From NCBI GenBank assembly GCA_022567815.1, contig JADFGI010000039.1:1-13679 (forward strand): DNA of 13,679 nt, read 5' to 3'. The stretch is from Nitrospinota bacterium. Lineage in GTDB: Bacteria > Nitrospinota > Nitrospinia > Nitrospinales > VA-1. This document shows positions 6,340 through 13,498 of the stretch, one piece after another. The position numbers were made by a program, and so were the translations under genes. Every line of letters begins with the position of its first letter. The first letter of the stretch is position 1. The notes below the pieces were generated by a model. The model had not been told where the DNA came from, made no database searches, and saw nothing but the letters and a program-made list of their open reading frames with translations.

Positions 6340-7637
6340 TTCGCTGGATTCTACAGGGGATTCTGCGTGACAAGAACCGGTCTTTATTCCCTTTTTTGGT
6401 GGTGACCGCAGGGGTGGCTCTCGTCGTTTTTACTGTCGGATTCATGGAGGGAATCTTCATGGGGATGATCGACTCCACCGCAAACCTGGATACCGGCCAT
6501 CTGCGGTTGGTCAACAAACCCTTTTATGATGAAGAACACCTGAACCCCATGGACAGGGCGTTGACCTCCCAGAATGAGATCCACCAATGGTTGAGAGAAA
6601 ACAGCGATCCGATTATAAAATGGGCTCCTCGCATTCGTTGGGGAGCCATTGCTGATGTCCCGGATGAAAATGGAGAAACCAAAAGCCAGACTCCAATCAT
6701 CGGTATGGCCTTGGATCTTCTTTCACCGGATTCACGAGAAGTGGATAGGCTGGATTTGAAAGGTGCGCTTGTCCGGGGGAGGCTTCCTCAGGGGCCGAAA
6801 GAAATACTTCTGGGATATGAACTGGCCCGGAGCCTCGATGTGGAGCTTGACCAGACGATAACATTGTTAGGACAAACCTTCGACGGCGGGTTGGCTACGG
6901 ACAATTATAAGGTGGTGGGTCTAGTCCGGTTTGGCGTGTTTGCCATGGACAAGAAAATGGCTTTGATTGATTTAGCTGACGCTCAGGATTCCTTTTATAT
7001 GGAAGACACGGTCACCGATTTTCTGGGGTTTCTGCCTTCCCATATTTCCTACAAGGAATATAAAAATTTTAAAATTGAACTTCAATCCCGACTCAATGAC
7101 CTCAGGCTGAATCCGCCCAAAGATTGGGCAAAGGATGATTTTCCCATTGTGTTGTCCGTTCTGGAACAAAGAAACCTGGATAATATGGTCGAGGTGTTTG
7201 AGATGGTAAAGAAAATTTTTGTTGGAATAATTGTTCTTTTGATGGTGCTGGTATTGTGGAACGCCGGACTGCTCAATGGAATTCACCGTTATGGTGAATT
7301 AGGGTTGTTGCTGGCAATGGGTCAGACTCACTGGAAACTCGTGTGGATGTTGGGTGTTGAAGCTTTTTCGATTGGAATTCTAGGATCGCTTGCAGGCAGT
7401 CTCATAGGCGGAGGTGGGGTTTATTATCTGCAGGAAGTGGGAATCAATATGGGGGACACATTTGCTCAAACAGGCATTATGATGAACGACGTCATGCGGG
7501 GAAGGGTGACGGCTGAGAGTTTTCTTCTTGGCGTGGGCCCCGGTATCATGGCCAGCGTTTTGGGGAGTCTTTTCGCCAGCGTGGCGTTGTTTCAAAGATC
7601 CGAGGCCAATTTGTTCCGGGAACTGGAAGCGGGATAA
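6336..7637 (+). CDS. ABC transporter permease, FtsX/MacB type (second)
   Basis: The 433-residue partner permease has the same layout: a membrane segment at about 17-40, a periplasmic domain at about 45-285, and C-terminal segments near 294-316, 343-366 and 396-418. The coupling helix contains NGIHRYGELGLLLAMGQTHWKLV. The start at 6336 is set by the ATGA overlap with the first permease and by GGGGAGGG seven bases before it; the frame is open upstream, but that part is the shadow of the first permease. The sequence clearly differs from the first permease, so the exporter is likely a heterodimer like LolC-LolE. It is the last gene of the four-gene unit; no hairpin terminator follows, only a tandem AT-rich repeat. 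Confidence 0.88.
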   Translation: MIRWILQGILRDKNRSLFPFLVVTAGVALVVFTVGFMEGIFMGMIDSTANLDTGHLRLVNKPFYDEEHLNPMDRALTSQNEIHQWLRENSDPIIKWAPRIRWGAIADVPDENGETKSQTPIIGMALDLLSPDSREVDRLDLKGALVRGRLPQGPKEILLGYELARSLDVELDQTITLLGQTFDGGLATDNYKVVGLVRFGVFAMDKKMALIDLADAQDSFYMEDTVTDFLGFLPSHISYKEYKNFKIELQSRLNDLRLNPPKDWAKDDFPIVLSVLEQRNLDNMVEVFEMVKKIFVGIIVLLMVLVLWNAGLLNGIHRYGELGLLLAMGQTHWKLVWMLGVEAFSIGILGSLAGSLIGGGGVYYLQEVGINMGDTFAQTGIMMNDVMRGRVTAESFLLGVGPGIMASVLGSLFASVALFQRSEANLFRELEAG

Positions 7638-7654
7638 ATAATAAGAAAGAATAT

Positions 7655-7693
7655 AGAATACAGAATTTAGAATTTAGAATTTAGAATCTAGAA
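7655..7693 (+). repeat. 7-bp tandem repeat array (AGAATTT)
   Basis: Five and a half head-to-tail units with period 7 can be read: AGAATAC, AGAATTT three times, AGAATCT, AGAA. Degenerate units (TAGAATATGGAATAC) continue to about 7718. It fills the gap between the permease stop and the broken four-helix-bundle gene. Slippage could vary the copy number; whether it sets promoter spacing is unknown. Confidence 0.75.
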
Positions 7694-7724
7694 GCAAAAA
7701 TGTAGAATATGGAATACTAAAATA

Positions 7725-8039
7725 ATGAGCAGGGAACCCGCTAAAAGTTTTGAGGATCTGATAGTCTGGCAGAAAGCTCATCAGTGGGTTTTGTCGGTGT
7801 ATAAACAATCGAAAATTTTTCCCCAAGAAGAAAAGTATGGGTTAACTTCTCAATTGAGACGGTCTGCGATTTCTGTACCCGCAAATATTACTGAGGGATT
7901 CAAGAAAATGGGCAAAGGGGGGGTAAAGCTGGAAAGCATTGGTTTTAGAGGAAAAAAGTTCTCAAAAATCCCCCTAACCCCCTTTAAAAAGGGGGGATCG
8001 GTTGCTCCCCCTTCCACGAAGTACCCGTTCCGGGCATGA
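7725..8039 (+). pseudogene. Four-helix-bundle protein (23S rRNA intervening-sequence type), 3' half replaced
   Basis: Residues 8-62 closely follow the family pattern (FEDLIVWQKAHQWVLSVYK, FPQEEKYGLTSQLRRSAIS, VPANITEGF), covering roughly the first half of a domain normally near 115-120 residues. After GFKKMGK the expected third and fourth helices are absent. The frame instead runs through a palindromic repeat (CCCCCTTT-AA-AAAGGGGG) and into dispersed repeat family B, giving a low-complexity tail up to PFRA. No remnant of the missing half was found further downstream. I infer that the repeat replaced the 3' end and the product, if made, is probably not folded normally. Family members are small helical proteins of unclear role, found within 23S rRNA insertions and also at scattered chromosomal sites as here. 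The start ATG has no good ribosome site. Confidence 0.75.
7964..7998. repeat. C-rich/G-rich palindromic element
   Basis: The sequence is AAAAATCCCCC, then TAA, then a hairpin of CCCCCTTT and AAAGGGGG with loop AA (7978-7995), ending GGAT. ATCCCCC at 7968-7974 can also pair with GGGGGAT at 7992-7998. Similar elements are known as widespread small palindromic repeats in bacterial genomes. Here it interrupts the four-helix-bundle gene and joins directly to repeat family B. Confidence 0.65.
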
Positions 8040-8080
8040 GGGCTAATGTTAAATACCACAGGGGTCGGGGAGATTTGAAA
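7996..8080 (+). repeat. Dispersed repeat family B, copy 2
   Basis: This is an ~85-bp direct copy of the element at 1871-1953, with the shared modules GAAGTACCCG, CGGGCATGAG and AAATACCACAGGGG. The internal hairpin is CCCG-TTC-CGGG here. It forms the 3' end of the broken four-helix-bundle frame. Confidence 0.75.
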
Positions 8081-8178
8081 GAACAACCGAATAACCCCAA
8101 AACCTTTTTATCACGCAAAGCCGCCAAGACCGCAGACTGAAAAAAAACCGACACCGACTGGTACCACCCCTCACCTAG

Positions 8179-8200
8179 CCTCTCCCCGTGAAGGGAGAGG
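8179..8200. repeat. Hairpin CCTCTCCC/GGGAGAGG
   Basis: A perfect 8-bp stem (8179-8186 with 8193-8200, loop CGTGAA) sits within a TCACCTAGCC context typical of small dispersed repeats. It lies in the gene-free stretch between the broken four-helix-bundle gene and arsC. No T-run follows. Confidence 0.6.
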
Positions 8201-8243
8201 GATATATAAAACCTGATTCACCCTGTGGGTACTCTGGGTTTCC

Positions 8244-8268
8244 TCCTCTCCTCCATTGGAGGAGAGGA
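8244..8268. repeat. Hairpin with perfect 11-bp stem
   Basis: TCCTCTCCTCC (8244-8254) pairs completely with GGAGGAGAGGA (8258-8268) around the loop ATT. It lies 68 bases before the arsC start. A strong leader hairpin there could affect arsC expression if the transcript starts upstream, but it may equally be another dispersed repeat. Confidence 0.65.
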
Positions 8269-8336
8269 CTGAGCTGAGGAGGTATCTTGAAAATTTCAAA
8301 TTTATTTAAAGCACTCCCGTGAAGTAAGGAAACATC

Positions 8337-8852
8337 ATGACAAAATCACCCTTGAACATTCTCATCCTCTGCACAGGTAATTCCGCACGCAGTATCCTTG
8401 CGGAAGCGCTCATCAAAGAATACGGTGGTAAACGGTTTCGCGGCTACAGCGCCGGGAGTCATCCCGTTGGCAAAGTCAATCCCGTGGCCATCGCATTGCT
8501 TGATTCGTACGGCCACCCCATCGACCGCCTCCGAAGCAAAAGTTGGGATGAGTTCACCCTTCCCGACGCACCGGTGATGGACGCCATCATCACCGTCTGC
8601 GACAACGCGGCAGGCGAGGTGTGCCCGGTCTGGCCGGGGAATCCGGTCAAAGCCCATTGGAGCATGGAAGACCCCGCCGCTTTTAAAGGCAAATTTCACG
8701 AAAAATTGAGCGTGTTCGAAAAGGTATATAGGGAATTGGAGCGGCGCATCGAACTGCTGGTGGACCTGCCCCCAGACAAGCTTCGTCCATCACAATTGCA
8801 AAATAGTCTGGACGAAATCAGCCACCAGCCTAGGGGCTGGACCCAATATTAA
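8337..8852 (+). CDS. arsC: Arsenate reductase, thioredoxin-coupled (low-molecular-weight phosphatase fold)
   Basis: This cytoplasmic enzyme would reduce arsenate to arsenite, by homology to the LMW tyrosine-phosphatase-like ArsC family. The anion-binding loop is C12-T-G-N-S-A-R-S19 (C-x5-R-S). Two further cysteines, Cys88 and Cys96, are placed for the disulfide cascade regenerated by thioredoxin. A candidate general acid, Asp112, lies in HWSMEDPAAF. At 171 residues it is longer than the usual ~130-140, and much of the extra length lies after residue 145. AAGGA six bases upstream supports ATG 8337. The last ~9 residues (HQPRGWTQY) are encoded by a hairpin repeat duplicated downstream, so the natural C-terminus was probably near LDEIS. 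No arsR, arsenite pump or thioredoxin gene is adjacent, so it is a stand-alone copy; a general tyrosine phosphatase role is less likely given three cysteines. Confidence 0.88.
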   Translation: MTKSPLNILILCTGNSARSILAEALIKEYGGKRFRGYSAGSHPVGKVNPVAIALLDSYGHPIDRLRSKSWDEFTLPDAPVMDAIITVCDNAAGEVCPVWPGNPVKAHWSMEDPAAFKGKFHEKLSVFEKVYRELERRIELLVDLPPDKLRPSQLQNSLDEISHQPRGWTQY

Positions 8853-8937
8853 CGTACGATGGATTTATGGCTGACCATATCTTCCATTGTTCCGTATTTT
8901 ACTCCAGAGGTTTCAGGGGCTGGTGAGCGGAGCGAGC
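8825..8937 (+). repeat. 156-bp-period tandem duplication, unit 1
   Basis: The unit starts inside arsC with the hairpin CCAGCC-TAGG-GGCTGG and runs through ACCCAATATTAACGT, TGACCATATCTTCCATT and TTTCAGGGGCT to GTGAGCG. It aligns without gaps to 8981-9093 at a constant offset of 156, with scattered substitutions. The arsC stop codon lies within it. Confidence 0.85.
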
Positions 8938-8980
8938 GTAGCCCTAAACTTATCCTCCCCGTGTAGCGGGACTAAACGTG

Positions 8981-9093
8981 CCAGCCTGGGGGCTGGACCC
9001 AATATTAACGTGCAATGGATTTATTGCTGACCATATCTTCCATTATGCCGTATTTTTTTCCAGAGATTTCAGGGGCTCGTGAGCGAAGTGTAC
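8981..9093 (+). repeat. 156-bp-period tandem duplication, unit 2
   Basis: This is the second copy of the element, with hairpin CCAGCC-TGGG-GGCTGG (same stem, changed loop). Its end merges with the inverted family A copy at 9072-9156. The spacer between the units (8938-8980) contains CCTCCCCGTGTAGCGGG, a relative of the CCCCGN hairpins, and ends ACGTGCCAGCC. No gene is supported between arsC and the CDP-alcohol phosphotransferase (8853-9193). Confidence 0.85.
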
Positions 9094-9156
9094 CCCTTGT
9101 ATGTATTCAGGGCCTCGCGTAGCGTCAGGCCCAAGCTTCCTCCCCGTGTAACGGGG
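9072..9156 (-). repeat. Dispersed repeat family A, copy 2 (inverted)
   Basis: Read on the minus strand this repeats 1674-1767: hairpin CCCCGT-TAC-ACGGGG, AGGAA, imperfect palindrome (9110-9132 on the plus strand), ACATACAAGGGGTA, TCACGAGCCC. It is about 7.4 kb from copy 1 and in opposite orientation. Confidence 0.8.
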
Positions 9157-9161
9157 CGAGT

Positions 9162-9207
9162 GTAGCCTTAACTTTCCCCCTCGCGGGAGCGAGTTAGACG
9201 TGCCAGC
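9162..9207 (+). repeat. Partial third copy of the arsC-downstream spacer module
   Basis: TAGCCTTAACTT, then a C-rich/G-rich hairpin, then TTAGACGTGCCAGC repeats the plan of 8938-8985 (TAGCCCTAAACTT to CTAAACGTGCCAGC). It overlaps the last codons of the phosphotransferase gene on the other strand, which therefore ends in repeat-encoded Trp-His-Val. Confidence 0.5.
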
Positions 9208-9880
9208 GCCGGGCGGCCTTGGCAAACTGCAATCCCCAGTAGGCCTGGGAACCAATGGCGGCAGGCGCAAGCAGATACATTAAAACTCCTCCCAGGCTCA
9301 ACACCAGAACAATGAAGCAGAAATCACTACGGACAGTCCGGGCGTTCAATACAAACCGGTCCATGTTGGTATCGTCTCCTTGAGGCGCGGATTCCCCCTC
9401 CGGCAATTCAGTTGAGTGAAGCTGGGTTTTGTTTTTGTACAGTTCGATGCCGTAGTTAATACAACCCCCTACCGAAGTGGCCACGCCCAACCAGAACCAC
9501 CATTCCTGTCCAGTGGCCTGTGTTGCTCCCCACCCAACACAAACGAAAAAAACCGCATGCACCAACCAATCAACGAAGGTGTCGAAGCGCATGCCGAAAC
9601 GGCTTTGCATATTTTTGAGACGGGCAATCTCGCCATCGCAATTGTCGAGCACATAGCAAATCAGAAACAGGATGGCCCCGATCAGTATCGAAAGATAATC
9701 TGCCTTAAGGCAGACAATTCCAGCCCCCAGGCCAAACCCCAGCGACAACGCAGTGATTTGATTGGGTGTGATCGGCGTACGCACTAAAAGGCGGGTGACG
9801 GGATAAGAAAAATGCCTTACCAGAGGCAGGGGAGCCACTGGCGCTTTTAATTTATTTTGCTTGGTTGAATCTGAATCCAT
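9194..9880 (-). CDS. CDP-alcohol phosphotransferase, membrane
   Basis: This integral membrane enzyme transfers a phospho-alcohol from a CDP-activated donor. The full family signature is present: D79-x2-D82-G83-x2-A86-R87-x8-G96-x3-D100-x3-D104. Hydrophobic helices lie around 41-60, 62-80, 105-120, 127-145 and 188-207. The N-terminal motif LVRTPITPNQIT and the segment DGEIARLKNMQSRFGMRFDT resemble the branch containing di-myo-inositol-phosphate-phosphate synthase-like enzymes more than PgsA or PssA, but the alcohol substrate cannot be fixed. A hydrophilic loop (about 147-183) separates the last helices. GACGGGAA precedes the ATG at 9880. The gene lies 79 bases after the AarF kinase gene on the same strand and probably shares its transcript. 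The C-terminus RRWHV comes from adjoining repeat DNA, suggesting the end was altered. Confidence 0.87.
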   Translation of the reverse strand: MDSDSTKQNKLKAPVAPLPLVRHFSYPVTRLLVRTPITPNQITALSLGFGLGAGIVCLKADYLSILIGAILFLICYVLDNCDGEIARLKNMQSRFGMRFDTFVDWLVHAVFFVCVGWGATQATGQEWWFWLGVATSVGGCINYGIELYKNKTQLHSTELPEGESAPQGDDTNMDRFVLNARTVRSDFCFIVLVLSLGGVLMYLLAPAAIGSQAYWGLQFAKAARRWHV

Positions 9881-9959
9881 ACCGCGTTCCCGTCAATTAT
9901 CTATCTGTCGCAAGGTTATGGCCAATCCTACCAAACCCAGGGCCGGTTTTAAAACTCTG

Positions 9960-11507
9960 TTACTCCAACCAAACGAGGACTTCGCGTTCGGGATCTTTCA
10001 GATCAAATAATATCTGGGGAACAAAACCGGTTTCGTGGACGCGTTTTTGGATAGCGACGAGATCTATTTTCTGACGTTCGATGGACTCCATCACCGGAGG
10101 GTCGATGATGTCCTCAATATTGTCGGCTACCCGCGCGGGCATGGTGAGCCTGACTTTATTGCCATTGGGTTTGACAACGTTGACTTTGAGGTATCGGGCG
10201 ATTCCGTTCAGGCGGAGGACTTTTCCGGGGTCGCCAGGAATTTCAGGAATGCTCACGGCTTCGGCCTGCGGGTAAATATCGGAACACATTTTATCCAGAA
10301 TAAACCGCCAGGAAATTTTGGCATCCAGGCGTTCGAGCATGGTGGACAATCCATGCAGAGTCCGCATCAAAAATATCAGGGCGGGCGGGGCCGCGGATCG
10401 AAACCACCATTTCATTTCGCCGACGATCTGGTCAAACCGTTCGCTCATGCGCCAGTCTTTAATGTCGTAGGGCGCTTCAATGAGGAAAGGTTCGAACAAT
10501 ACATGCAGGAGGGCCGGAAGGGTCGAGCGTAAATCCTGAAGTTTTTCTGGATCAAAGCCGATCATGCTCAGGCAGGCCATCGGGTCCAGCGGCTCATGAT
10601 TCTGCAAAGCCAGGATGGTCCGCAACAGGCCCAAACGGACTTCATCTGGAATCTGTAAAATACAGCCGTAATCGTAAACGATCAGGGAAAATTGTTCCCG
10701 TCCGGTTTGACGAAACGCAAAATTCCCCGGATGCGGATCGGCATGGACAAATCCGTGCCGGAACAGCATATGCAAATAATGCTGGATCACTACCCGGCCA
10801 ATGGCTTGACGGGAAGTTTGGGCGAGGGTCTCTGCTTTTTCCAATCCAAAACCTTCTTCCAGACTTTGAACCAGCACAGTGGAACAGGAAAGATCGGGAA
10901 AAACTTTGGGGACGATTATATTTTTTAAAGGAGCGGTCAATTCCGCGTATTTTTTCTGGTGCGCGATTTCCTGGTGATAATCCAGCTCCTGCTTGAAGTT
11001 ATTCCAAAAAGCGTCGCGATATCCGTCCATGTGGAATCCCCATTTGACGACGGGTCCCACTTTCGGCATCCAGCCCATAAGGACCATTTCCGCTTCCACG
11101 CTATCGGCGATCTCAGGGTATTGGACTTTCACCGCAACTGCAGTTCCATCCTTGAGTTTTCCAAAATGTACCTGACCCAAAGAAGCGGACAGGCAATCCT
11201 TATCCAAAGTGCGGAAAATAGAGTTCAGGGGAGCTTGATATTTTTCCTCAAGGATAGAAACGACCTGATCGAAAGGCATCGGCGTGATGGCGGCATCCAG
11301 GATGTCTTTGAGATCCTGATCTTCTTTGCCAAAGGTCATGAACTGCCCGACTTTTGCCGGCAGGCCCCGGGATTGCCCCAAAATCTCCACCAAATAATTC
11401 TTTGCCCGCCGACGCTTGTTCTCACCAGTGGAGTTTTTCAGGGATTTAACCGCACGGCCGATTTTTATCAGATTCGCCCCTCGCTTCAAAAGCGAAATAA
11501 ATTTCAT
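9960..11507 (-). CDS. AarF/UbiB (ABC1) family atypical kinase
   Basis: This is a 515-residue member of the ABC1/ADCK/UbiB family, whose members are ATP-binding, kinase-like proteins tied to ubiquinone or other isoprenoid-lipid metabolism. Hallmarks seen: KVGQ at 52-55 (KxGQ motif in the N-terminal extension), the Ala/Ser loop A108-S-L-G-Q-V113 in place of a glycine-rich loop, the ATP-site lysine Lys127 in VAVKVQYP, E174-L-D, the catalytic HADPHPGN at 255-262 and the metal-binding Asp279 in YDYG (DFG equivalent). A helical C-terminal region with no recognised domain extends to 515. The start overlaps the stop of the M16 peptidase gene (ATGA at 11504-11507), indicating co-translation. The downstream CDP-alcohol phosphotransferase suggests a membrane-lipid role (inference). 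No ubi genes are nearby, so I leave the symbol empty. Confidence 0.92.
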   Translation of the reverse strand: MKFISLLKRGANLIKIGRAVKSLKNSTGENKRRRAKNYLVEILGQSRGLPAKVGQFMTFGKEDQDLKDILDAAITPMPFDQVVSILEEKYQAPLNSIFRTLDKDCLSASLGQVHFGKLKDGTAVAVKVQYPEIADSVEAEMVLMGWMPKVGPVVKWGFHMDGYRDAFWNNFKQELDYHQEIAHQKKYAELTAPLKNIIVPKVFPDLSCSTVLVQSLEEGFGLEKAETLAQTSRQAIGRVVIQHYLHMLFRHGFVHADPHPGNFAFRQTGREQFSLIVYDYGCILQIPDEVRLGLLRTILALQNHEPLDPMACLSMIGFDPEKLQDLRSTLPALLHVLFEPFLIEAPYDIKDWRMSERFDQIVGEMKWWFRSAAPPALIFLMRTLHGLSTMLERLDAKISWRFILDKMCSDIYPQAEAVSIPEIPGDPGKVLRLNGIARYLKVNVVKPNGNKVRLTMPARVADNIEDIIDPPVMESIERQKIDLVAIQKRVHETGFVPQILFDLKDPEREVLVWLE

Positions 11508-13498
11508 AAACCGGTTCCCAACGGAGCCGTCTGTCGCGCTTGTTCCCCGCGTCGATTTTTAAACTGACTCACTTCGGAGATAACACCCTCCGGTAACGTT
11601 TCACCATTGTCTTTGGCCCGCATGAGGAGCACCAACCGGGGAGTATTGCTATCCATCAACCATTTCCGCCCCGCTGTGAGAACTTCCGCCTTAGTCATTT
11701 TTTTTACCATCTCCACAAGTTTCTTTTTGTAATCAAAATCCCCATCCTCTTCCGTTGCCAGATAATAGATATCGCCTAGAACTTCAGCAATACTATCGCC
11801 CTTTTTCTCGAGAGACACGATTTCGCTGGCCCGGTGCCGCTCGAATTCTTCATCGGTCAGGTTGTCCAAAAGGTCTCCCGCGTTTTGGAGCCAGGTATCG
11901 ACCCTGCGTTTCAGTTCAAACGAATCGTGATTCGCCGATTGAATGATAAAGCGTAAAAACATACGATCTTCAATGGTCTGCTGAAAACTCCATACGATGT
12001 AGCCGAGCTGTTGCCGGGTCCGCATTTCCGTGTAGAAATCACTTTCAATGATGGCGGCAAGGAGCATGGCCTTGGCCTGCCGTTTCAACGATTTTTCACC
12101 GATTTGCAGTCCGTAAGCCAGGGAATTGTTGTTGTCCAGAATTTTCCTGGAAAACACGATCTTTTCGGCGGGGTCCAGAATCTCAACCACTTCCTGAAAC
12201 CTCTCTTCCTTGGGCAAAGGCCGGCTTTGGATTTGGTCCAGGAGGATTTGAACACTTTCACTCACCTTGTCGTCCGTCCAGTTTCCATAGGCCGCCCCGG
12301 TGATGTAAACTTTTTCGTAAAGTTTCTCTGCGTAAGCTTTAACGTCATCCAATGTCAAAGGCTTTAGCGCGGCGAGGGCTTCTTCTTCCGTAAATTGCTT
12401 TTCCAGCAACATCAAGCGGTTATAATACCCTCCCCTGGAATATGCCTTGCCGTATTTATTGTTTTGCAATCCGCGAATCCTGGCTTCTTTAAGATTGTCA
12501 AATTTCTGCTGATCGATTTGTATCGTTTTCAGGTTCCGGGTCACAAGACGAAGCAGGTCCCCCACCCTTTCCGAATATCCACCGATGGAAAAAGTGATGC
12601 CTTTCTTTCCAGAGCCAAGGCTATACGATAAACCCGCAAGTTGAATCGGATAAACAATTTCGTTTAAACCCTCCCGGATAGCGGAAATGTACAGGCCGGA
12701 CAATTGCGAGTTTTTCACGGTGTCGTAAATGCGGGGAGTTTCGATACGAAGGCTCATATACACCTTGGGTTGTTTGAACCTGTCATCGAACTGAAACCAT
12801 ATTTTGGCCAAATCATCATCCCTCACCAGATGCGGCTTTTCATCCGCCAATTTCAGGTTGTTCGGAATGAATTCATTCACCTTTGGATAGATCAATTCAG
12901 CAACACGAACCGGAGACTTTAATCTTTCAAACGCAGGTCCGCCAACTTCGGCCAGGGAAAACTCGGCCCCGTAAAATTTATCCGTTTGGTCGGTTTCAAC
13001 CGAATTGGTCTTCAACACAACCAACGCATTTTCCGGAGTCAGTGTTTCAAGGATGGCCTGATATACCTTTGGATCAAATTTCGTGTAAAGAAACGGAAGC
13101 GTTTCCATATCCTGCAATTTGTAATCCTGCATCAACGCCGACCGGCCCGCGACAAATCCCATGCCCTCGTCCGGGTCCTTCCAGTCAAAATTGATCTGGG
13201 CCATGGTCTGGCTTTCCTTGAAGGTATATTCCTCAACCCCGTGTTCCTTGAGCATTTTTATGTACGAAAAGATCATTTCAAGAATCTGTTCGTAATTCTT
13301 CACTCCCTTTTTGGTAAGAGAAACATTTATGCTCATGGAATTTATGTTGTCGTGACTGGAGCCGCCCCCCGCGCTCAAGCTGAGGACCAACCCCTCTTCC
13401 TTTAATTTGGACAACAGAGATCCCTGTCCCTCATAACCTAAAATGGAGCCAATAATGGATGCCGGTTTACTGTCCTGATGATCGATCAGCCGGATGGC
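11504..13498 (-). pseudogene. M16 peptidase (pitrilysin/insulysin type), N-terminal half missing
   Basis: The open frame of about 664 codons matches the middle and C-terminal parts of ~950-residue M16A metalloproteases. It contains SKPASIIGSILGYEGQGSLL just after its 5' limit, then the M16 middle domain, then M16 C-terminal features including EMRTRQQLGYIVWSFQQ (the Arg and Tyr that bind substrate in this family) and the closing EEFERHRASEIVSLEKKGDS helices. The zinc-binding HxxEH motif, on the N-terminal domain, is absent. Going upstream, the frame hits TGA at 13499-13501, about ten residues before clear homology begins, and no other frame in 13499-13679 continues the family. An initiation at TTG 13412 is possible on paper but would have no ribosome-site support and give an inactive fragment. 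A rearranged or truncated gene, or a contig junction, is inferred. It overlaps the AarF gene by ATGA, so it was the first known gene of that operon. Confidence 0.8.

Noticed and set aside
9043..9270. Minus-strand open frame spanning the repeat island into the phosphotransferase end
   Set aside because: It is made of repeat family A and the antisense of other repeat units; no protein family is recognisable.
10959..11567. Long plus-strand open frames over the AarF and peptidase genes
   Set aside because: Antisense shadows of genes with unmistakable motifs on the minus strand.
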